Of a stretch of DNA of 64,000 nucleotides, positions 8,452 through 15,740 are shown one piece after another. Positions within the stretch are counted from its first letter, which is position 1, and every line of letters starts with the position of its first letter. Both the position numbers and the translations under genes were made by a program. This stretch comes from Armatimonadaceae bacterium (lineage in GTDB: Bacteria; Armatimonadota; Armatimonadia; Armatimonadales; Armatimonadaceae), in the NCBI GenBank assembly GCA_030447685.1, contig JAUJOK010000016.1, positions 1-64,000 on the forward strand, read 5' to 3'. Below the pieces are notes generated by a model. It worked only from the letters and a program-made list of their open reading frames with translations, did no database searches and was not told where the DNA came from.

Positions 8452-8943
8452 TTACTTGCCGATCTGGATGATCTCGTAGTGCGTCACGCCGCCGGGCGTC
8501 TTCACCTCGACGCTGTCGCCGACCTGATGCCCGATCAAAGCGCGCCCCACCGGCGAATGATTGGAGATGCGGTCCTTGTCTGGGTCCGCTTCGTAGGGCG
8601 AAACCAGCGTCACCGTCCACTCATCGCCATAATCCAGGTCGCGCACCGTCGCCATAGAACCAAGCCCGACCCGGTCGGTCGGAACCTCGTCCTCGTTCAT
8701 AACGCGCGCATTGGAAAGAATCCGCTTGAGGTCGAGGATACGACCCTCGACAAATGCCTGCGCGTTTTTAGCCGCCTCGTATTCCGCATTCTCCGTCAGA
8801 TCGCCGAAGGTGATAGCGTCGCGAATCCGGTCCGCTACTTCGTGGCGATCCACCGTTACCAATTGTTCCAGTTCGGTTTCAATGCGCCGCCGCCCGCTGG
8901 GCGTCAGCACAATCTCCTCAGTTTCTCTTTCCGTTACCTGCAC
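8452..8943 (-). CDS. greA: Transcription elongation factor GreA
   Basis: GreA rescues backtracked RNA polymerase by stimulating transcript cleavage through the secondary channel. The 163-residue protein has the N-terminal coiled-coil with LTPSGRRRIETELEQL and the tip motif GDLTENAEYEAAKNAQ carrying the acidic residues that reach the polymerase active site. The C-terminal FKBP-like domain contains SPVGRALIGHQVGD and a V-E-V-K-T-P-G-G motif. The start is GTG; on the minus strand GGAGG lies 7 bases upstream, supporting it. It is monocistronic, with its own terminator, and lies divergent from tRNA-Arg. Confidence 0.97.
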   Translation of the reverse strand: MQVTERETEEIVLTPSGRRRIETELEQLVTVDRHEVADRIRDAITFGDLTENAEYEAAKNAQAFVEGRILDLKRILSNARVMNEDEVPTDRVGLGSMATVRDLDYGDEWTVTLVSPYEADPDKDRISNHSPVGRALIGHQVGDSVEVKTPGGVTHYEIIQIGK

Positions 8944-9056
8944 TTCATCGCCTCCGTCTTCTATTGCATAGGTCGCGTATGCCGTCGCCGCGCTCCCCGC
9001 GCCCCATGCGCCTTTTCAGCTACGCTTAGCGTCGATGCCAGCCTTATGATAATGAA

Positions 9057-9101
9057 GCACCGGACCTTCCCCACAGTGGGATCAGGACGCCGGTGCTTTT
9101 T
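9057..9101 (+). repeat. Nested inverted repeat followed by a T run
   Basis: GCACCGG (9057-9063) and CCGGTGC (9090-9096) form an outer stem that encloses a CCCAC/GTGGG inner hairpin, followed by five T. It has the form of an intrinsic terminator on the plus strand, but no plus-strand gene ends just upstream. On the minus strand it would lie in a long greA leader. Confidence 0.45.
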
Positions 9102-9304
9102 GCCCTTACGCGATTTTCTTTCTATTACGCGTTTTACAGCAATAAGTTCCCGGTGGAGCATTCCGCCTTCAAACGTTTTTTCAATATCGGCACGCTGCCC
9201 CCATTTCTAAAGGCTGTTTGTACCCATCCGCCTCGGCAAGTTAACGAACGGCTTATCTTGAGTACGAAGCGCATGCGGGGAGAATGATTTTATCATAGAG
9301 CGGG

Positions 9305-9310
9305 TATAAT
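9305..9310 (+). promoter_or_regulatory. -10 element of the tRNA-Arg promoter
   Basis: A perfect TATAAT lies 12 bases upstream of the tRNA 5' end, the right distance for a short tRNA leader. No good -35 hexamer is visible 17 bases further upstream. Confidence 0.55.
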
Positions 9311-9322
9311 TATCTGGTTCCT

Positions 9323-9396
9323 GCCCTCGTAGCTCAGTGGATTAGAGCGACTGACTTCGGATCAGTAGGTCGCGCGTTCGAATCGTGCCGAGGGCG
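9323..9396 (+). tRNA. tRNA-Arg (anticodon UCG)
   Basis: A full cloverleaf is visible. The acceptor stem is GCCCTCG/CGAGGGC, the D arm is GCTC..GAGC, and the anticodon stem ACTGA/TCAGT has the loop CTTCGGA, placing TCG at positions 34-36. The T arm contains TTCGAAT. The discriminator is G, and CCA is not encoded. It should read CGA and, by wobble, other CGN arginine codons. Confidence 0.95.
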
Positions 9397-9587
9397 TTCT
9401 GTTTTACGTTTCGACTTTTTCTATGCTTACAGGAATAGTTACGAAACGTGCAAAAGGCCGCTGCTTCCCCCAACGATTCCATTCATCTTAGAAGCCCAAC
9501 TCCCCGCTGCTCAGCACCATCCTGCCCGCATATAGAAAGAAAACCATCCCCGTCTTCCGTTATCGCCTCGCAGCCGCGTTCGCGGCA

Positions 9588-10322
9588 TTGACCCTGCTTG
9601 CTTTGCTTGTCCCCGGCGCCGCCGCCGCCCAGATCAGTGCTGTCGTGCCGAACGCCAATGCGACGACTGAAGGAAATTCATTCGATGTTGGGCCGTTTTT
9701 TCAAGGGGGGCAGACGTATCAACTGATCATCTTGGCGACACAGCTCAACTCGATCCCCGCGGGTAGTCTGCTCAACGCCATCGCATTCCGCCTGGATGCG
9801 GGAGAATCGCCTGCTTTGGAGGGTACGTCCACTTTTCAGCGCTTCGACATTTTTCTGGGCCAGGCGGCTGCCGGCGTTACGCCCACCAGCTTCTCACAAA
9901 ATTTCGCGGAGAACTTTGCCGGCGGCGCTGCGGGGCGCACGCAGGTCCGATCCGGCGAACTTACCATTCGCGGAAGCGATTTCCCCACCGGCTCCAGCCC
10001 CAACGGCTTTGGTCCCGATATCGTCTTCAATACGCCCTTTGCCTACCAGGGCGGCAATCTTGTTCTGGAGATACGCCAATCGGGAAGCAACTTTACCGAC
10101 GCAGAGCTTGATGCGGTTACGAATAACAGTGAGATTGCCGCACTTGCCGCCCCGAGTCCCGATGCCACAGTAGCGGGCGGCTTCTCTGATCCAAACACCA
10201 TCGTTGATGCCACCGTTACGCGCTTTTCCGCCGTGCCTGAGCCGGGCACCGTCGCGCTGCTTTCGGCGGGCCTGGTGCCGCTTCTCGGAGCCGCCGCGCG
10301 ACGAAGGCAGCGGAAACGCTGA
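9588..10322 (+). CDS. Secreted PEP-CTERM anchored protein, unknown function
   Basis: The C-terminus has the complete PEP-CTERM sorting signal: AVPEPGTVALLSAGLVPLLG then RRRQRKR, that is, a PEP motif, a transmembrane stretch and an Arg-rich tail. Such proteins are exported and processed by an exosortase. The body is Gly-, Asn- and Ser-rich, probably a beta-sandwich, with no catalytic motif. The start is a problem. TTG at 9588 falls inside the signal peptide, while the frame is open back to a stop at 9489 and encodes a better n-region (KKTIPVFRYRLAAAFAAL) from about 9537. Only CTG codons (9507, 9522) could start that longer form, so the true start may be non-canonical or hidden by a sequence error. 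No exosortase gene is in the window. Confidence 0.75.
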   Translation: MTLLALLVPGAAAAQISAVVPNANATTEGNSFDVGPFFQGGQTYQLIILATQLNSIPAGSLLNAIAFRLDAGESPALEGTSTFQRFDIFLGQAAAGVTPTSFSQNFAENFAGGAAGRTQVRSGELTIRGSDFPTGSSPNGFGPDIVFNTPFAYQGGNLVLEIRQSGSNFTDAELDAVTNNSEIAALAAPSPDATVAGGFSDPNTIVDATVTRFSAVPEPGTVALLSAGLVPLLGAAARRRQRKR

Positions 10323-10338
10323 ATCCACCCGTGCGCCG

Positions 10339-10364
10339 CGCCCCGTTTCAGAAGGAACGGGGCG
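10339..10364 (+). terminator. Hairpin after the PEP-CTERM gene
   Basis: CGCCCCGTT pairs with AACGGGGCG around an 8-base loop, 17 bases after the stop codon. It lacks a T run, so it may stall or stabilise transcripts rather than act as a classical terminator. Confidence 0.45.
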
Positions 10365-10397
10365 TCGCGTCCTCCGGCTGATCTGGCTTCGCATGGC

Positions 10398-10426
10398 TTG
10401 ACAGGGCTTGGGCGGCACGCTATAAT
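10398..10426 (+). promoter_or_regulatory. Consensus sigma-70 promoter for the six-gene operon
   Basis: TTGACA (10398-10403), a 17-base spacer and TATAAT (10421-10426) match the housekeeping consensus at all twelve positions. The predicted start near 10433 leaves a leader of about 29 bases before the ATG at 10462. This implies strong constitutive expression of the genes at 10462-14415. Confidence 0.8.
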
Positions 10427-10461
10427 ACCGCATTCCAAACCGCCCCCTTTGCGACCGGAGC

Positions 10462-10938
10462 ATGCCTGCCGACGCCCCAGCGCCTGCACATTCAGCGGAA
10501 ACCACCCTCGTTGCCTGGCGAACACACCGCCTGCGTGAGGACCCACGCCATCTGCGCCTGATTGCCGCCGCTTATGCCGCCGCCATCGCGCTGTGGTGGC
10601 TGCTTTTCCCCCACCCGCTCGCGCTGTTTTTGCCGTTGGTTTCGCTGACTTCCGCACTGGCGGAATACCTGTTCCCGATCTCTTACCGTCTGACGTCACG
10701 CGGCGCATACGCGGCAAACGGAGTGACCCGCCTGTTTATCTCCTGGTCTGAGGTCAAGCGGGCGACGGCGGGTTCCGAGGGCATCTATCTGTCGCCGCTG
10801 GCGCAGGCCGGGTCGCGTCTGGAGGCGTTCCGGGGCGTGCGCCTGCGCTTCGCTGACGGCAACGAAGAGATGGTGACACAGACCGTCCAGCGGCTGTGGC
10901 GCGGGAACACTGAGCGCGCGGGGGAGACGGCGGCGTGA
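10462..10938 (+). CDS. Unknown membrane protein, operon gene 1
   Basis: 158 residues, not recognised. Residues about 32-67 form two close hydrophobic helices (AAAYAAAIALWWLLF and LALFLPLVSLTSALAEYLF). The C-terminal portion (ISYRLTSRGAYAANGVTRLFISWSEVKRA...VRLRFADG) alternates strands like a bacterial PH-type domain, by pattern only. It starts 36 bases after the consensus -10 element. GGAG lies one base before the ATG, which is unusually close. The stop overlaps the GTG of the next gene by four bases. Confidence 0.65.
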   Translation: MPADAPAPAHSAETTLVAWRTHRLREDPRHLRLIAAAYAAAIALWWLLFPHPLALFLPLVSLTSALAEYLFPISYRLTSRGAYAANGVTRLFISWSEVKRATAGSEGIYLSPLAQAGSRLEAFRGVRLRFADGNEEMVTQTVQRLWRGNTERAGETAA

Positions 10939-11264
10939 GCGTGTTTCTGTGGGACGAGCCGCTTGCGCCCGACGAGCGCGAGGCGCTGATAAACCGGCTG
11001 GCAAAAGAGACAGCCGGGCGCGGTCTGGAAACGCCCACGATCTTTTTTCTGGAGATGCACCGCCCGGTCGCGTTTTTAGCGTCGCAGGGCATGATCGTTT
11101 TGGGACCGATGCTGGGACCGCTGCTGGGCATCGAGCGGATGCAGGCGGTGTCGCGGCTTTTGCGCGAGCCGGGGGTGGTGGACGAGATTATCGCGCGTAT
11201 CGAAGAAGAGGCTACCCAGCGGCGCGCAGGACGAACCTCTGCCGCGCACAAGGAGGAAAGCTGA
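10935..11264 (+). CDS. Unknown protein, operon gene 2
   Basis: 109 residues starting at GTG, overlapping gene 1 by four bases (GTGA) and gene 3 by one base (TGATG). It is mostly helical, with one central apolar stretch (VAFLASQGMIVLGPMLGPLLG, about residues 40-60) that may be membrane-associated, and a basic/acidic C-terminal helix. No family was recognised. The tight overlaps on both sides indicate translational coupling and a shared complex or pathway. Confidence 0.6.
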   Translation: MSVFLWDEPLAPDEREALINRLAKETAGRGLETPTIFFLEMHRPVAFLASQGMIVLGPMLGPLLGIERMQAVSRLLREPGVVDEIIARIEEEATQRRAGRTSAAHKEES

Positions 11265-12076
11265 TGGAACACGCAACCTGGCCGGCGCGCATCGTGCTTA
11301 TCGTCTTTTCGGCGATAATTGTCGCTGCCGTTCTGTCGGCGCAGCGGGGACGAAAGCTGTTTATACGGCGCATTCCCGGCCTGACGGCGATTGACGAAGC
11401 GGTGGGGCGCGCGACCGAGATGGGACGGCCCATCCTCTCCTCGGTCGGTCTCGGCGGCATCGACATTATCACGCTTCAGGCGCTCGCCATCATCAGTTCC
11501 GTCGCGCAAACGGCGGCACGCTACGGCAACCGTGTCCTTCTCCCGATAGCCGACCCGGTGGTGCTGCCGGTCGCCGAGGATGCCCTGCGCGAGGCGTATA
11601 CGGCGGCGGGACGTTCGGATATATTCCATGCCGAGGACGTGTCGTTCCTGTCGGAACGGCAGTTCGCGTATGCGGCGGGGGTCGCGGGGATAATCAACCG
11701 CGAGAAACCTGCGTCGCTGTTCCTGTTCGGGACGTTCTTCGCCGAGTCACTCATCATTGCCGAGAACGGCAACCGCATCGGCGCGATTCAGGTGGCGGGA
11801 ACGCCGTCCACGACGCAGATTCCCTTCTTCATCGCCTCATGCGACTACGTGATTATCGGCGACGAGTTTTACGCCGCCACCGCCTATCTCACCCGGCAGC
11901 CGACGCTTTTAGGCTCGCTGGTCGGCCAGGACATCGTCAAGGGGATTCTTCTTGCCCTGGTCGTGCTCGGCGTCCTTCTCCTGTCGTTCGGGCAGCCCGC
12001 CGTATTCAACTTTTTCGAGGACAAGAACCTGGCGCTGATGCAGTATTTCCGCAAGATGCCGGGGACGGGAGGTTAG
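11264..12076 (+). CDS. Unknown membrane-anchored protein (possibly DUF6754-like), operon gene 3
   Basis: 270 residues from the ATG at 11264, which overlaps the stop of gene 2. There is one N-terminal transmembrane helix (RIVLIVFSAIIVAAVLSA) and one near the C-terminus (ILLALVVLGVLLLSFGQPA). Between them is a soluble domain with recognisable blocks such as MGRPILSSVGLGGID, TAARYGNRVLLPIADP, LFLFGTFFAESLIIAE and SCDYVIIGDEFYAATAYLTR. I recall DUF6754-type proteins with this look, but I cannot verify the assignment. It is the most sequence-distinctive member of the operon and the best query for finding the operon elsewhere. Confidence 0.7.
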   Translation: MEHATWPARIVLIVFSAIIVAAVLSAQRGRKLFIRRIPGLTAIDEAVGRATEMGRPILSSVGLGGIDIITLQALAIISSVAQTAARYGNRVLLPIADPVVLPVAEDALREAYTAAGRSDIFHAEDVSFLSERQFAYAAGVAGIINREKPASLFLFGTFFAESLIIAENGNRIGAIQVAGTPSTTQIPFFIASCDYVIIGDEFYAATAYLTRQPTLLGSLVGQDIVKGILLALVVLGVLLLSFGQPAVFNFFEDKNLALMQYFRKMPGTGG

Positions 12077-12079
12077 CCG

Positions 12080-12868
12080 TTGTTCAGACCCGTTCAAGGC
12101 CCTGCCGTCTGGGGCTATATTATCGGCGCGCTCGTCGCCTCCGGCGTTATCTTTTTCCTGCTGACGCTCATTCCGGGCCGCTTCCGCAAGCCGCTGATCG
12201 CCCTGATAACCTTTCTGGCAGGCCTGTTCTACGCACTGGAGTTTTTCTGGCCGACGGGCCGCGATGACACGAACTTTCTGACGCCGTTCATCGACCCGGC
12301 GGGGCAGATGGCGCAGGTGCTTCAGGCGTTCGCGCTGGGGCTGGGCGTCTATTCGCTGGTCTCGGTGCATCTGCGATCGATAGCGCGGCAGCGTTCGGGG
12401 TGGGGCTTTTCCGTGGTGCTGTTCGCCGCGCTCTTTGCTATCGCTATCTCCGGCCTGCTCAACGCCTACCGCCCGAACCGCTACAACCAGAATGTTTTCA
12501 ACTTTTTCTTTGTGGGCGGACTTCAGGCACTCGACTCGACGATGTTCTCCATTATCGCCTTCTACATCGTCTCCGCCGCGTATCGCGCGTTCCGCATCCG
12601 TTCGGTCGAGGCGACTATCCTGCTGTCGTCGGCGTTTATCGTCATGCTGGGACAGGTGGCGCTGGGGCAGGCGCTGACCAACTGGCTGCCCGCCGAGGGC
12701 TTCGGTGCCAACCTGCGTGTGGAGAACATTCGCACCTGGATACTCACGCGGGTAAACTCGCCCGCCGTCCTGGCCGTGGATTTCGGCCTGGGAATGGGCG
12801 CTCTGGCCACGGCGCTGCGGCTGTGGCTGTCACTGGAACGCGGGTCGTATTTCGACAGGGAGCTTTAG
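12080..12868 (+). CDS. Unknown polytopic membrane protein, operon gene 4
   Basis: 262 residues starting with TTG three bases after the previous stop. Hydrophobicity suggests seven or eight transmembrane helices, for example VWGYIIGALVASGVIFFLL, FSVVLFAALFAIAISGLL and ATILLSSAFIVMLGQVAL, ending with a helix before a short charged tail. A conserved-looking loop NAYRPNRYNQNVFNFFF lies between helices. No transporter signature was recognised. Position and spacing link it to the adjacent unknown genes. Confidence 0.65.
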   Translation: MFRPVQGPAVWGYIIGALVASGVIFFLLTLIPGRFRKPLIALITFLAGLFYALEFFWPTGRDDTNFLTPFIDPAGQMAQVLQAFALGLGVYSLVSVHLRSIARQRSGWGFSVVLFAALFAIAISGLLNAYRPNRYNQNVFNFFFVGGLQALDSTMFSIIAFYIVSAAYRAFRIRSVEATILLSSAFIVMLGQVALGQALTNWLPAEGFGANLRVENIRTWILTRVNSPAVLAVDFGLGMGALATALRLWLSLERGSYFDREL

Positions 12869-12877
12869 GAGCGGATC

Positions 12878-13756
12878 ATGGGCTTTTTTGACCGACTGCA
12901 AAACATCGACCGGCGCGTTCTTTATCTGCTGCTTATCCTGGCAGTCGGCTTACCGCTTATCTTTTCCGCGCCCGTGCCCGCCCCTGCCGTGCTCCCCCCG
13001 ACACGCAGCTTCTACGACACCGTCGAGGCTCTTGCAAACGATCCGGTTCGGCGTAATAAATTAGTCATCCTCAGCGCCAACTTCTCCTCGTCCACGGCGG
13101 CGGAAAGCCTGACCCAGACCGATACCGTAATGCGCCACCTGATGAGACGCAAGCTGAAGTTCGCTATTTTCGATTTCGTCGATCCGCAGGGACGAGAACT
13201 TGCCCAACAGACGGCGGAGAAGCTGCAAAACCAGTACGGTTACGTCTACGGGCGCGACTACGTCAACTGGGGCTATCGCCCGGTCGGGGCCGCCGTTCCG
13301 ACCGTGAAGGCGATGGTGCGCGATATTCCCGCCGCTATAGGGCGCGACATCACGAACACGCCGCTGACCGAGATTCCCGTCATGGAGGGCGTCAAAGGGG
13401 TCAACGACATTGCGGCAGTCATCGAGGTGACGGGCAGCGCGTCCCTACCCGTCTGGATCGGATACTTTCAGCGGACGGGGCGCGAGCCGGTGCCCACGCT
13501 GTTCTGTACGACTGCCGTGCAGGGTCCCGAAGCGTTTCCGCTGCTCAAATCGGGACAGCTACAGGGAATGCTGGTCGGTCTTCAGGGGGCGGCTGAATAT
13601 GAGGTTCTGTTGAAAGAGCCGGGATTCGCCACGCGCGGGTCGGCGTCGCTTTCCTACGCCCACTTCCTGATTCTGGCCCTGATTATCCTGGGGAACGTCA
13701 GCATGCTGCTTTCCCGCTCGCGCAGCAGCGGCAGCGGCACGGGGGGAACGCGCTGA
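12878..13756 (+). CDS. Unknown bitopic protein with extracytoplasmic domain, operon gene 5
   Basis: 292 residues. An N-terminal helix (YLLLILAVGLPLIF) and a C-terminal helix (FLILALIILGNVSMLL) flank about 220 residues predicted outside the membrane. That domain begins with Pro-rich sequence and then alternates strands and helices (KLVILSANFSSSTAAES, LKFAIFDFVDPQG, IGYFQRTGREPVPTLFCTT), reminiscent of periplasmic solute-binding or Rossmann-like folds, by pattern only. The Ser/Gly-rich C-terminal tail ends at a TGATG overlap with gene 6. A ribosome-binding site (AGGAG) precedes the ATG. Confidence 0.65.
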   Translation: MGFFDRLQNIDRRVLYLLLILAVGLPLIFSAPVPAPAVLPPTRSFYDTVEALANDPVRRNKLVILSANFSSSTAAESLTQTDTVMRHLMRRKLKFAIFDFVDPQGRELAQQTAEKLQNQYGYVYGRDYVNWGYRPVGAAVPTVKAMVRDIPAAIGRDITNTPLTEIPVMEGVKGVNDIAAVIEVTGSASLPVWIGYFQRTGREPVPTLFCTTAVQGPEAFPLLKSGQLQGMLVGLQGAAEYEVLLKEPGFATRGSASLSYAHFLILALIILGNVSMLLSRSRSSGSGTGGTR

Positions 13757-14415
13757 TGTTCGATTTTCTGACCGACCCGGCGGCGATGGGGAAGGCGATT
13801 GTCTGGTTCGCCGCGCTCTGCACGCTGGGCCTGTACACGATACTGTACCGCGAAAACGTCGTGTTCCGGTTCTTCGAGCACATCTTCCTGGGACTGGCTA
13901 CCGGCTACGCCATCTATGCGACCTGGAACGATGTGCTGCGCCCGCGCTGGTGGACGCCGATGGTGGCCGAGGGCCGCTGGTGGTGGGCATTCGCGCTTTC
14001 GGCGGGTCTGCTTTTTTATCTTATCTACTCCAAGCGCTACTCCTGGATGAGCCGCCTGATCTTCGCCGTGTTCTTCGGGTTCGCGGCGGGACAGGCGTTC
14101 CAGTTCTTTGCAAGCACCTACTTCCCGCTGATCCGCTCCGCCATCAACAACCCGGTCGTTGGCGTCCCCGTCCCCACGGCAATCAACAACCTGCTCTTTA
14201 TCGTGATTCTGGTCAGCGTCATGACCTATTTCTTCTTCTCGTTCGAGCAGCGGGGAGGCGTGGCGCGCGTTTCACGCATGGGGCGCTATCTGCTGATGTT
14301 CGCGTTCGGGGCGATCTTCGGCTCGACGATCATGGCGCGCATGTCGCTGTTGATCGGGCGCGTGTTCTTCCTGCTGGACACATGGATTCGCCAGACGATA
14401 CTGGGCGGAGCGTAG
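13756..14415 (+). CDS. Unknown polytopic membrane protein, operon gene 6
   Basis: 219 residues with about six transmembrane helices, including AIVWFAALCTLGLYTILY, WWWAFALSAGLLFYLIYS, LIFAVFFGFAAGQAFQFF, LLFIVILVSVMTYFFFSF and YLLMFAFGAIFGSTIMA. The start overlaps the stop of gene 5. It is the last gene of the operon and is followed by a large inverted repeat. No family was recognised. Confidence 0.65.
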   Translation: MFDFLTDPAAMGKAIVWFAALCTLGLYTILYRENVVFRFFEHIFLGLATGYAIYATWNDVLRPRWWTPMVAEGRWWWAFALSAGLLFYLIYSKRYSWMSRLIFAVFFGFAAGQAFQFFASTYFPLIRSAINNPVVGVPVPTAINNLLFIVILVSVMTYFFFSFEQRGGVARVSRMGRYLLMFAFGAIFGSTIMARMSLLIGRVFFLLDTWIRQTILGGA

Positions 14416-14426
14416 TTCTCGCAATT

Positions 14427-14643
14427 GCCCTCACCCCCGGCTCCCGTGATTGCCCTCACCCCCTTCCCCTCTCGCAACGGGAGAGGGGCGAAAGCGGCCC
14501 CGGCTTCGCGCGAAAGAGAGAAGCCGCCGTGGGGCCGAAGCCGGAATGAACAACGTTACGATAGTTAACCGATAGCTCACCCCTCTCCCGCTGCGGGAGA
14601 GGGGAAGGGGGTGAGGGCAATCACGGGAGCCGGGGGTGAGGGC
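14427..14643. repeat. Long inverted repeat with palindromic arms between convergent genes
   Basis: The left arm (14427-14488) and right arm (14580-14643) are near-perfect reverse complements of about 63 bases, separated by about 91 bases. Each arm itself holds a hairpin of the CCCCTCTC...GAGAGGGG type and tandem GCCCTCACCCCC units. It lies between the six-gene operon and the convergent reductase gene, so it probably ends transcription from both sides. A related, more degenerate arrangement is at 29952-30121. Confidence 0.85.
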
Positions 14644-14655
14644 TTCTTGAGGGGC

Positions 14656-15738
14656 TTACTTCGGCGGAATGGCTGCCGCTTTTCGGACGGCGGCAATCGT
14701 TTCGTCGGTGACAGCGGCCTCGAAGGAGCGGAAGCCCGCTAAACGGAACCCGTGCTTATCGGCCAGGCGCTGCGTCTCCTCGGCCTGCGCGACCGACACC
14801 TCCTTGCCCAGCGTGAACGATTCGTAACGACCGTCCAGCGCGAGCAGAATCGTCTCGCTCATACAGGCATAGGCGGTCTTCGGGGGAAAGCCGAAGTTGA
14901 AGTGGAAATCCGCGTCGCCCGGCACGCCAACCACGCCGCCCTCGATCACCAGAACGTCCTTGCGCTCTTTCGCAACGCGCACGGATACGTCGCGGGGCCG
15001 GGCCACATCACACACCACCGCGCCGCGCCTCAGATGCTCCGGCTCGATGATTGCGTCCACGGCGGATGTCACCGTCACGATTAAGTCGGCGTCTCGTAGC
15101 CCTTCGGCGATATTGTCGGTCACACGCACCTCGGCTTGCTGCATCGCCCGCAGTTCGTCCGCCAGCGGCTCCAGCTTTGCCGCGTTCCGGCCTACCAGGA
15201 CAATATTGCGGGCCTCGCGGGCAAGCAGGATCGCGCAGGTGCGCCCGATGCTGCCCGCCGCCCCGACCACAGCCACCGTCGCCTCAGCAATCGGGGTGCC
15301 CATCATCTCCGCGCCCCGCTTCGCCCCCTCCACCGCCGTCGCGACCGTGTAGGAGTTGCCGGTCGTCACCGCGATGTTCAGATTTTCGGCGACCGTGATA
15401 CCCCCGTCCCCGGCCACCGAGGTCAGCGCGCCCAGTCCCATGATGCCCGCGCCCAGATCCTCGGCGATCTTGCCGCACTGGATCAGCTTTTTATAAACGA
15501 CCTCGTGGGGCAGCGCCAAAAGCTGCCGGGGCGTGAGCGGGCAGCCGATAAACCAGCCCTCGGCCTCCTCCCCCGTGCTTTCGGAGCGAATGCCGGTGAT
15601 ATGGGAAACGACACTGGGCGACAAACGCCGAATGCCCGCAGCGATAACCGTTTCCGGCAGATAGCGGGCGATGGGATATTTTTTGGCGACGTCGCATCGC
15701 ACGTCAATGGGATGGATCACGAAGGCAAATCGCTGCAT
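14656..15738 (-). CDS. Putative long-chain acyl-ACP reductase-like oxidoreductase
   Basis: 360 residues. The middle contains a Rossmann nucleotide-binding motif, VAVVGAAGSIGRTCAILLA, as in shikimate-dehydrogenase-like folds. Around it, blocks resemble cyanobacterial acyl-ACP reductase (the aldehyde-forming enzyme of alkane synthesis): GALTSVAGDGG against GGFTSII, TTGNSYTVA against TTGNTHTAY, and YACMSETILLALDGRYESFTLG against FACFAEAMLLEFEG. The Cys at position 292 lines up with the catalytic Cys294 of the Synechococcus enzyme, from memory of that sequence. If correct it would make fatty aldehydes from acyl-ACP. No aldehyde-deformylating oxygenase is nearby. It is the last gene of a minus-strand operon, two bases after its neighbour. 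Confidence 0.65.
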   Translation of the reverse strand: MQRFAFVIHPIDVRCDVAKKYPIARYLPETVIAAGIRRLSPSVVSHITGIRSESTGEEAEGWFIGCPLTPRQLLALPHEVVYKKLIQCGKIAEDLGAGIMGLGALTSVAGDGGITVAENLNIAVTTGNSYTVATAVEGAKRGAEMMGTPIAEATVAVVGAAGSIGRTCAILLAREARNIVLVGRNAAKLEPLADELRAMQQAEVRVTDNIAEGLRDADLIVTVTSAVDAIIEPEHLRRGAVVCDVARPRDVSVRVAKERKDVLVIEGGVVGVPGDADFHFNFGFPPKTAYACMSETILLALDGRYESFTLGKEVSVAQAEETQRLADKHGFRLAGFRSFEAAVTDETIAAVRKAAAIPPK

Positions 15739-15740
15739 GG

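Larger units (their letters stand above)
8944..9322. other. Intergenic region between greA and tRNA-Arg
   Basis: About 380 bases between divergent genes. It holds the greA ribosome-binding site, an inverted repeat at 9057-9101 and the tRNA promoter near its right end. A possible 64-codon frame at 9093-9287 has no recognisable protein features and I do not call it. Confidence 0.5.

Noticed and set aside
9093-9287. A 64-residue plus-strand frame downstream of the nested inverted repeat
   Set aside because: No ribosome-binding site and no recognisable protein pattern, so it was not called.
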